DNA of 9,291 nucleotides from Candidatus Rhabdochlamydia sp. (lineage in GTDB: Bacteria > Chlamydiota > Chlamydiia > Chlamydiales > Rhabdochlamydiaceae), in assembly GCA_030043815.1 (NCBI GenBank), contig JASHWX010000013.1, positions 1 to 9,291 on the forward strand, in the 5' to 3' direction. Both the position numbers and the translations under genes were made by a program. The notes under the pieces are model-generated. The model did no database searches, was not told where the DNA came from, and saw only the letters and a list, made by a program, of their open reading frames with translations. Of the stretch, positions 1-4,898 are shown one piece after another; within the stretch, counting starts at the first letter, position 1; the number at the start of each line of letters is the position of its first letter.

Positions 1-56
1 TCAACTTTTGCGAACTCCTTAACTTTCTTCAAGTTAGATTCGTTCGCAAAAATTGA
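1..56. repeat. Imperfect palindrome at left edge, possibly cut by the window
   Basis: Bases 2-15 and 42-55 are inverted copies matching at 13 of 14 positions (core TTTTGCGAAC / GTTCGCAAAA), and base 1 pairs with base 56. Inside lies a second perfect stem, TAACTT at 20-25 with AAGTTA at 31-36, closed by a 5-base loop. Both stems share one centre near base 28, so this is a nested palindrome that may continue beyond the window. It lies past the 3' end of the minus-strand operon that stops at 121, the same kind of position as the two larger palindromes further right. It could be a terminator or a member of a dispersed repeat family; the sequence alone does not decide. Confidence 0.6.
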
Positions 57-61
57 AAATC

Positions 62-88
62 GCCGAAAAATCATCGAAAATCTTCGGC
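62..88 (-). terminator. Candidate hairpin terminator after the SHOCT-like gene
   Basis: GCCGAA at 62-67 and TTCGGC at 83-88 form a 6-bp GC-rich stem around a 15-base AT-rich loop, 33 bases beyond the stop codon of the minus-strand operon. Read on the minus strand it is followed by a T-rich run and then the edge palindrome. The loop is long and the T-run is not directly adjacent, so a classical intrinsic terminator is only moderately supported. Confidence 0.35.
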
Positions 89-120
89 AAAGCAATACTT
101 CAGGGCCGACTAAGTAAATT

Positions 121-534
121 TCAATCACAATAAATGCGAATAGATTCACTTGTTTCGCTATCGTTTACTGAAACCTCTGATGCTTTCAAAGCATCTATTA
201 AATCATCCGCATTCAGAGAATCAAGCTCGTTCAAGTCAAAATTAATCCCTTTGTCTCTCATCGCCATTTGGATTTTTCTTCGAGTTTCCTCAGGGATTAA
301 ATTAGCAAATTTCATTCCTGCTTTTATCAAGCGTAAGGGCAATTTAATCTTAACTCTGGTTCCATTTTCTTTTTCAGAATCTACAAGTATATTGAAAAAT
401 CCATTAGTTGCTCCTAAACCTGGTTTCTTGGGCGGGGTTTCTCTGCAATCGACTGCGTTAAGCAGTTTTTCTGCATCTGGGACATTAATTGTTCCTTCTG
501 CAAGCATTGTTAGAATTTTTGTCTTGTGTGCCAT
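121..534 (-). CDS. SHOCT-like domain protein, last gene of DUF2089 operon
   Basis: A 137-residue cytoplasmic protein without signal peptide or membrane segment. Residues 5-26 form a short amphipathic motif (I7, L8, L11, I16, V18, A21, L25) typical of the SHOCT-like domain found beside DUF2089 and YvlB-type proteins. Residues 45-75 hold a beta-rich stretch with a VKIKLPLRL core, followed by a helical region (82-125) and an IRIYCD tail, which matches the general layout of SHOCT-like proteins in DUF2089 operons. AGGAG at 546-550 precedes the ATG by 11 bases, and the upstream membrane-protein gene ends 15 bases before this start, so co-transcription is very likely. The biochemical function is unknown; a role in envelope-stress sensing or in scaffolding with its two partners is inference. 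Confidence 0.75.
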   Translation of the reverse strand: MAHKTKILTMLAEGTINVPDAEKLLNAVDCRETPPKKPGLGATNGFFNILVDSEKENGTRVKIKLPLRLIKAGMKFANLIPEETRRKIQMAMRDKGINFDLNELDSLNADDLIDALKASEVSVNDSETSESIRIYCD

Positions 535-549
535 AATTGATTTTTCTCC

Positions 550-819
550 TTAATTAATAATGACTTTCACTTTGTTTTCTTTATTTTCGATATCTATCAT
601 CAAGCCGCGCAAAGCGTTCAAGAGACCTAAAATTGCAGATAATAAAGGTGGAATTTTAGGCATTTTTCCCCTTTGGCAAACTTGCCATAATCCATAGATG
701 GGCAGGAACAGAATGCATAGTGCTATCAAGATGGGCCAAAATAAAAATAGTGGCAGCCAGAGATTGATTCTTTTTCCATTGCCATCTTTTATTCGAAGAC
801 TTACATTCATTGGGAGCAT
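550..819 (-). CDS. Small membrane protein, middle gene of DUF2089 operon
   Basis: An 89-residue protein with a strongly hydrophobic segment at about residues 20-46 (LWLPLFLF start) and a second, weaker hydrophobic stretch at 56-75. The N-terminus (VSLRIKDGNGKRIN) and C-terminus (MIDIENKENKVKVIIN) are short polar strands. It is probably a small inner-membrane protein. The ATG at 819 is preferred over the ATG at 810 because an AAAAGGA ribosome-binding site sits 8 bases upstream; it overlaps the end of the DUF2089 gene by 13 bases. The ATG at 810 would instead give a classic ATGA overlap with that stop codon. Membrane proteins of this kind recur in DUF2089/SHOCT-like operons, as I recall, but no function is established that I can name. 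Confidence 0.75.
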   Translation of the reverse strand: MLPMNVSLRIKDGNGKRINLWLPLFLFWPILIALCILFLPIYGLWQVCQRGKMPKIPPLLSAILGLLNALRGLMIDIENKENKVKVIIN

Positions 820-1187
820 TGTAGTAATCCTTTTACAGCTTCATCGACAGTAATCTCGCGACAAGCTAAACGATCGAGAATAAATTCTTCATTTTCTCTC
901 AATTCGTAGCTTGCAAAACCAAGTCGTTTAAGCTGCTCTGTAATTTTTTTCAAACGTGCTTTAACTGTGGGATAGCTAATTGCAAAAAGCCGTTCCATTT
1001 CTTTGATTGAACCATGGACTGCAACAAAAGTAGTGATAAAAACCTGATCTTCGAGGCTCAATTTGACCAATGGAGGTAGTTCAAACTGTCCTTCCAGCGC
1101 AATATTTTCATGTAACACTTCTACTCGCGTAACCACAATTTCTTTTCCCTGGACCATTTGCATGAGCGCTTGCCAATCTTGACTCAT
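807..1187 (-). CDS. DUF2089-family HTH protein, cysteine-less
   Basis: A 126-residue probable DNA-binding regulator. Residues 30-56 (ALEGQFELPPL, then LSLEDQVFITTFV) and 58-80 (HGSIKEMERLFAISYPTVKA) carry the DUF2089 signature, with a sigma-region-4-like helix-turn-helix around SYPTV at 71-75. Canonical DUF2089 proteins begin with a Cys4 zinc ribbon; here the aligned N-terminus (residues 8-33) has no cysteine, so metal binding there is lost. Residues 101-122 repeat the SHOCT-like motif (I103, L104, L107, I112, V114, A117, L121) also seen at the N-terminus of the third protein in the operon. AAGGAGAA at 1193-1200 lies just upstream of the ATG. It is the first gene of the operon and may regulate it. 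The family call is strong; the regulatory targets are unknown. Confidence 0.82.
   Translation of the reverse strand: MSQDWQALMQMVQGKEIVVTRVEVLHENIALEGQFELPPLVKLSLEDQVFITTFVAVHGSIKEMERLFAISYPTVKARLKKITEQLKRLGFASYELRENEEFILDRLACREITVDEAVKGLLQCSQ
828..834 (-). promoter_or_regulatory. Ribosome-binding site fixing the membrane-protein start
   Basis: AAAAGGA on the minus strand ends 8 bases before the ATG at 819 and lies inside the coding end of the DUF2089 gene. It favours 819 over the in-frame ATG at 810, which would be 17 bases away. Confidence 0.6.
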
Positions 1188-1213
1188 AGGAATTCTCCTT
1201 TCTCTTTAACGCC

Positions 1214-1243
1214 ATGATGCCATCCAAACTTTAAATATGTCAA
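1214..1243 (-). promoter_or_regulatory. Candidate promoter of the DUF2089 operon
   Basis: On the minus strand a perfect TTGACA (-35, 1238-1243) is followed after 18 bases by CATCAT (-10, 1214-1219; 4 of 6 consensus positions). Transcription would begin a few bases before the ribosome-binding site at 1193-1200. The -10 overlaps a short palindrome GATG-C-CATC at 1216-1224, which could bind a regulator, but it is too short to press. Confidence 0.45.
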
Positions 1244-1320
1244 CAAAAACAACAGAAAAAGTTGAATTTATCGATATTTCCATGTCTTTTCATTAAGAAA
1301 ATTAATTACATTGTTTTTGA

Positions 1321-1333
1321 GAGAATTTTTCTC
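1321..1333. promoter_or_regulatory. Upstream 13-bp palindrome flanking the rlo promoter
   Basis: GAGAA-TTT-TTCTC is a perfect palindrome about a 3-base centre and ends 8 bases before the -35 box of the ATPase promoter. The reverse complement of the site at 1383-1395 matches it at 12 of 13 positions. Two near-identical symmetric sites bracketing one promoter suggest a paired operator; the bound protein is unknown. Confidence 0.4.
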
Positions 1334-1341
1334 GGAATCTC

Positions 1342-1370
1342 TTGAAATATAGTTGAAAATCATCTATAAC
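1342..1370 (+). promoter_or_regulatory. Strong sigma-70/sigma-66-type promoter of the ATPase-RloB module
   Basis: TTGAAA (-35, 1342-1347, 5 of 6) and TATAAC (-10, 1365-1370, 5 of 6) are separated by exactly 17 bases. The start point would fall near 1377, giving a leader of about 29 bases before the ATG at 1406. It is the best promoter match I noticed while reading the window. Confidence 0.65.
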
Positions 1371-1382
1371 AAGCTAAATTAA

Positions 1383-1395
1383 GAGAAAAAATCTC
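1383..1395. promoter_or_regulatory. Downstream 13-bp palindrome in the rlo leader
   Basis: GAGA-AAAAA-TCTC lies between the predicted transcription start and the start codon. It is the inverted, 12-of-13 partner of the site at 1321-1333, with centres 62 bp apart, close to six helical turns. A protein bound here would block the leader or loop to the upstream copy. AT-rich DNA can produce such matches by chance, so confidence is limited. Confidence 0.4.
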
Positions 1396-1405
1396 ACAGA
1401 GGTCT

Positions 1406-2719
1406 ATGCTGATACGTTTTTCAGTTGAAAATTGGATGTCTTTTCAAGAGAAGGCGACTTTCTCATCCATTGCGAGTCGCGAACGTCAACATGGGGAGCG
1501 GATTCCTAAAATAGAGAAATATAAGTTAGGGATTTTGCCTATTGGGGCTTTATATGGTGGCAATGCATCAGGTAAAACAAATCTTTTTAAAGCTCTTCAC
1601 TTTGCAAAAGGTCTTATTATAAAAGGAACCCAACCGTATAGCTTGATTGCTGTAGACACATTTAAATTGGGAAAATCTCAAAAACTCGATCAGCCTTCCC
1701 ATTTTGAATTTGAACTACTTATCGACGAGACGATTTATGCATTGAGCTTTTCAGTAAATCGAAAAGCTATATTGGAAGAAAAGTTAGTTCGTATTTCAGG
1801 GAATAAAGAAAAGACCCTTTATCATCGTATTGAGGGAAAACCGAATTTTGATCGCTCTTTAGAAAAAAATCAGCCTCTTCATTTTGCTTTTAAAGGAACT
1901 CGAGACAACCAACTTTTTCTAACGAATTCGGTTTCTCAAAAAATTGATGAATTTAAACCAGTATATGAATGGTTTATGGAAAGGTTGGAGTTGGTAGCGC
2001 CGGATTCAAGGTTTGAACCCTTTGAGCAATTTTTAGATGAAGGCCATCCCTTATATGCGACCATGAACAAATTGCTGCCTCAATTGGACACTGGAATTTC
2101 TCATTTGGGAGGGGAGGCGATTCTTTTTGAAAATTTGCCCTTGGCAGAGTCTATGAAGATGAAGTTGAGAGAAGAACTCACTGAAGGAAGCACTGTGCGA
2201 ATATTAGCGGAGCCAATGAATGAACGATTTATCGTGACTCGAAAAAAAGGAGAACTCATCGCAAAAAAATTGGTCACTTACCATTTGAAGGCTGATGGAA
2301 CAGAAACGAAATTCGAGATGAGACAAGAATCAGATGGGTCTCAGCGAATCATTGATCTCCTTCCAGCTTTTTTAGAACTTTCAGCAGACCATTCCAAAAA
2401 AGTTTTCGTTATTGATGAAGTGGATAGAAGTTTGCATCCGCTGTTAATTCTCCGTCTGTTGGAAGATTATCTTGCAAAGTGTTCACATAAAAGTCGTGCT
2501 CAACTATTATTTACAACTCACAATGTCTTGCTAATGGACCAAGATTTGTTCCGCCGTGATGAGATGTGGATTGCAGAAAGGGATGTCAAAGGTGTTTCGA
2601 ATTTGGTGTCATTTAGCGATTACAGAGATGTGCGTTATGATAAAGACATTAGAAAAAGCTATCTACAAGGACGATTAGGTGGCATTCCTCGTATTCTTTT
2701 GCAACCATTCCCACAATGA
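1406..2719 (+). CDS. OLD/AAA15-type ATPase of a two-gene RloB module (RloA-like)
   Basis: A 437-residue cytoplasmic ABC/SMC-fold ATPase. The N-terminus (MLIRFSVENWMSF) is the standard opening of AAA15/AAA21 (COG1106) proteins. Walker A is GGNASGKT at 51-58 (K57). A signature-like ESDGSQR lies at 308-314, Walker B VFVIDEVD at 333-340 followed by the LHP motif, and the switch histidine in TTHN at 370-373. The C-terminus (YLQGRLGGIPRI) is also typical. All ATPase motifs are intact and the length is normal for stand-alone family members. The gene lacks its own nuclease domain; the RloB-like gene 12 bases downstream would supply it. The likely role is a damage or phage sensor that hydrolyses ATP and releases or activates its partner, by analogy with OLD and PARIS systems; this is inference. 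AGAGG sits only 3 bases before the ATG, so translation initiation may be weak. Confidence 0.85.
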   Translation: MLIRFSVENWMSFQEKATFSSIASRERQHGERIPKIEKYKLGILPIGALYGGNASGKTNLFKALHFAKGLIIKGTQPYSLIAVDTFKLGKSQKLDQPSHFEFELLIDETIYALSFSVNRKAILEEKLVRISGNKEKTLYHRIEGKPNFDRSLEKNQPLHFAFKGTRDNQLFLTNSVSQKIDEFKPVYEWFMERLELVAPDSRFEPFEQFLDEGHPLYATMNKLLPQLDTGISHLGGEAILFENLPLAESMKMKLREELTEGSTVRILAEPMNERFIVTRKKGELIAKKLVTYHLKADGTETKFEMRQESDGSQRIIDLLPAFLELSADHSKKVFVIDEVDRSLHPLLILRLLEDYLAKCSHKSRAQLLFTTHNVLLMDQDLFRRDEMWIAERDVKGVSNLVSFSDYRDVRYDKDIRKSYLQGRLGGIPRILLQPFPQ

Positions 2720-2731
2720 AAGAGTCGATTG

Positions 2732-3331
2732 ATGTCGAGAAGGAGGCGAACATTTCAGCGGCCTCTAGGCAATCAGCGATACAAGAAAATGTTCATCATT
2801 TCTGTAGAGGGTTCTAAGACTGAGCCACAGTATTTTTCTATCTTTAAACCATTAACCCCAAACATTCTTATCAAATGTCTTAAGAGAAAAATAACAAAAA
2901 GCGCGCCGATGCAAGTGCTCGAAGAAATGAATAGGCATTTGAACATAGAATCTTTAAAAAAGACAGATGAAGCTTGGCTTGTAATAGACATCGATGATTG
3001 GAAGGAAGACGATATTCAAAAGCTCCTAAAATGGGCCAAAAAAAGTGACAATTATGGTGTCGCTCTTAGCAATCCAAACTTTGAATTTTGGCTCTTGCTG
3101 CATTTTGAAGACGGAAAAAAATTGAAAAATCATAAAGAATGTTCGAGCCGGCTTAGAGATCATCTTCCTAATTACAACAAAGACATCGATGCCAAAAAAA
3201 TCACATTGGCACATATTCGTAAAGCAATTGCAAGAGCAAAACAACGAGATGCCAATGCTTCTACTCTCATTCCAGAATTATGGGGTACGACTGTGTATAA
3301 ATTAGTCAATAAAATCTGTGAATATGCTTAA
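2732..3331 (+). CDS. rloB: RloB-family protein, predicted Toprim-like partner of the ATPase
   Basis: A 199-residue basic cytoplasmic protein of the RloB family (Pfam RloB). Diagnostic features are an arginine-rich N-terminus, the VEGSKTE motif with E26 and E31, the DIDDW motif (D86, D88, D89) after a hydrophobic strand, and SNPNFEFWLLLHF starting at S113. The Glu motif followed by a DxD motif resembles the Toprim metal-binding arrangement of nucleases, so an ATPase-controlled nuclease is a reasonable but unproven reading. The ATG at 2732 is preferred over a TTG at 2729; AAAGAG at 2719-2724 is a weak ribosome-binding site. It starts 12 bases after the ATPase stop and is surely co-transcribed. 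rlo genes were first named as open reading frames linked to restriction genes in Campylobacter; no restriction genes are visible here. Confidence 0.82.
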   Translation: MSRRRRTFQRPLGNQRYKKMFIISVEGSKTEPQYFSIFKPLTPNILIKCLKRKITKSAPMQVLEEMNRHLNIESLKKTDEAWLVIDIDDWKEDDIQKLLKWAKKSDNYGVALSNPNFEFWLLLHFEDGKKLKNHKECSSRLRDHLPNYNKDIDAKKITLAHIRKAIARAKQRDANASTLIPELWGTTVYKLVNKICEYA

Positions 3332-3456
3332 GAGTCTGTCGTTGAAAAAAGGCTTCGTCGCTTTTTGGGATTATTTTGGCCGATTTTCAATTTGAATTGA
3401 AAATCGGCTCAAAAGAACCCGAAAATCGACTGAAGCTTTTTTCAACGACAGACTCT
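3331..3456. repeat. 126-bp imperfect palindrome filling the rloB/sthA convergent junction
   Basis: Two 63-base arms share a centre at 3393/3394. The outermost 21 bases (AGAGTCTGTCG onward) are perfect inverted copies of the last 21. The innermost 13-base arms, CCGATTTTCAATT at 3380-3392 and its complement at 3395-3407, are also perfect around a 2-base centre. By hand I count 12 mismatched positions of 63, some removable by one-base bulges. The element starts on the last base of the rloB TAA and ends inside the sthA TAG, so no other intergenic DNA exists. It is probably a bidirectional terminator, though far longer than usual. A miniature inverted-repeat element is the alternative: TA dinucleotides occur at both edges (3329-3330 and 3456-3457), but no longer target duplication is visible. 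Confidence 0.85.
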
Positions 3457-4861
3457 AAGGCTTCACCTTGTGGCCGGTGTAGTTGCTCAGGCCATCATAA
3501 GCGGCATACTTATAAAGGTCATGCAAGGTGGGGAAATTGAAGACTTGGCCGATGACGTCGTTTAAGGATTTTTTCTCCTCGACGAGCATGACGCCGTAGT
3601 GCACAAGTTCTGTGGCGATGTGGCCGATGACGTGCACGCCTAGGATGCGCAAGTCCCCTCGGGAGAAGATCAACTTTAAAAAGCCGTTGGTCGCTCCGAG
3701 GATTTTGCCGCGGAACATGTCGGAGTAGCGGGCTTTGCCTGTGCAGATGCTTAAATGGCGTTGCTTGGCTTCTTCTTCGGTGAGCCCGACCATCGAGACT
3801 TCGGGGATGGTGTAGATCCCATAGGGGAAATGCTGGGGGAGGTGTTCGAGGTCTTCTGTGCGGAAGATGTGGGCGACGGCGACGCGGCCTTGGTCCATGC
3901 TTGTGCTGGCAAGGGCGGGGAAGCCGATCACATCTCCCACTGCATAGATGTGGGGGACGTTCGTGCGGTAATGCTCGTCGACGATGAGCTGTTCTCTTTT
4001 TCCCATCTGAAGGCCGATTTTTCCACAATCGAGGGCTTGGGTGTTGCCGCTTCGCCCTGCAGCAAATAGGAACATATCGACTTTTAGCAGTTCGCCCGAT
4101 TTCAATTTGACTATGATCATGTCAGTGTCTGATGCCGCGGGTGTGACAGATTCAACAGTTTTATTGAAGAGGATGTCGATATTGGCGGCTTGCATTTGGC
4201 GGACGAGGTCAGTGGAGACTTCGTGGTCGATAAAGGGAAGGATGTGCTCCTTGTCGTTGACGAGATAGACTTTTGTGCCCATCGTGGCAAAGATCGTTGC
4301 ATATTCGCAGCCGATGACGCCTGCGCCGACGATGCACATCGAGGTGGGGAAACGTTTAATGAGCAAAATGGAATCGGAATCGTGGATCCTCTTGCCGTCA
4401 AATGGGATATTTTTAGGGTGGTAAGGATAAGATCCCGTCGCAATGATGATGTAATCGCCTTGGATCAGCTCTTCTTTTTGACCTTTGATCCTGATCGTGT
4501 GGGCATCTTCGAAGCTTCCAATCCCTTGGTAAAGGGTCACTTGGTGGCGCATGAGGTTATCGTAAATTTCTTTGCCGGCAGCGTCGGCGACGATTTTTTT
4601 GCGGTACATGAAATCTTCAATAGATGCTTCATGCTGCAGGGCGCGCTCGACGCCATATAGCCCCTTTTCGTATTTGCCGGAAAAAAATAGCGCCGTTTCT
4701 TTGAGAGTTTTTGAGGGAAGCGTGCCGGTGATGACTTCGGCGCCGCCGAAGACAGGTTCTCTTTCGACGATGGCGACCTTGTGGCCGAAATAGGCTGCTT
4801 TAACCGCGGCTTTTTCCCCGGCAGGTCCCGTACCGATGACAATGAGTTCGTATTTTTCCAT
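3455..4861 (-). CDS. sthA: Soluble pyridine nucleotide transhydrogenase (SthA-like flavoprotein)
   Basis: A 468-residue FAD-dependent cytoplasmic enzyme of the dihydrolipoamide-dehydrogenase superfamily that balances NADPH/NAD+ against NADP+/NADH. The FAD Rossmann motif GTGPAG is at 10-15, the NAD(P) motif GAGVIG at 179-184 and the second FAD motif around GD at 309-310. SthA-type signatures include YPYHP, the following RIHDSDSIL, IGCEYATIF and the FNFPTLHDLY C-terminus, which has no His-Glu dyad. In the position of the redox disulfide (CxxxxC in Lpd) the sequence is GGAEVITGTLPSK: E42 and T47 replace the cysteines, so disulfide chemistry is impossible. E. coli SthA keeps the first cysteine. 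The ATG at 4861 is chosen because AAGGA lies 10 bases upstream; an in-frame ATG at 4885 would add 8 unsupported residues. It is divergent from glgP. Confidence 0.85.
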   Translation of the reverse strand: MEKYELIVIGTGPAGEKAAVKAAYFGHKVAIVEREPVFGGAEVITGTLPSKTLKETALFFSGKYEKGLYGVERALQHEASIEDFMYRKKIVADAAGKEIYDNLMRHQVTLYQGIGSFEDAHTIRIKGQKEELIQGDYIIIATGSYPYHPKNIPFDGKRIHDSDSILLIKRFPTSMCIVGAGVIGCEYATIFATMGTKVYLVNDKEHILPFIDHEVSTDLVRQMQAANIDILFNKTVESVTPAASDTDMIIVKLKSGELLKVDMFLFAAGRSGNTQALDCGKIGLQMGKREQLIVDEHYRTNVPHIYAVGDVIGFPALASTSMDQGRVAVAHIFRTEDLEHLPQHFPYGIYTIPEVSMVGLTEEEAKQRHLSICTGKARYSDMFRGKILGATNGFLKLIFSRGDLRILGVHVIGHIATELVHYGVMLVEEKKSLNDVIGQVFNFPTLHDLYKYAAYDGLSNYTGHKVKP

Positions 4862-4871
4862 AGATGCCAAA

Positions 4872-4876
4872 TCCTT
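4872..4876 (-). promoter_or_regulatory. Ribosome-binding site deciding the sthA start
   Basis: AAGGA on the minus strand, 10 bases before the ATG at 4861. The longer in-frame start at 4885 has no comparable site at normal spacing and would place this sequence inside the gene. Confidence 0.5.
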
Positions 4877-4898
4877 AAATCGCATAAATGAAATAAGA

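Noticed and set aside
134..553. Plus-strand 139-residue open frame opposite the SHOCT-like gene
   Set aside because: It mirrors the minus-strand coding region, shows no recognisable motif, and the minus-strand protein has family features and a ribosome-binding site.
807..1187. DUF2089/SHOCT-like operon as a toxin-antitoxin pair
   Set aside because: Small size and overlap are suggestive, but the recognised families point to a regulator with membrane and scaffold partners, and no toxin fold is evident.
3331..3456. Mariner/IS630-type MITE with TA target duplication
   Set aside because: TA is present at both edges but proves nothing in AT-rich DNA with stop codons there; no transposase or second copy is visible, so it is kept only as an alternative.
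3519..4660. Several long open frames opposite or out of frame with sthA (for example 3519-4028 minus and 4190-4660 plus)
   Set aside because: They are Arg/Pro/His-rich or low-complexity shadows of a GC-richer gene whose true frame shows every flavoprotein motif.
4836..4898. N-terminal extension of glgP from ATG 4836
   Set aside because: It is antisense to the conserved FAD-binding N-terminus of sthA and adds 21 residues without counterpart in glycogen phosphorylases.
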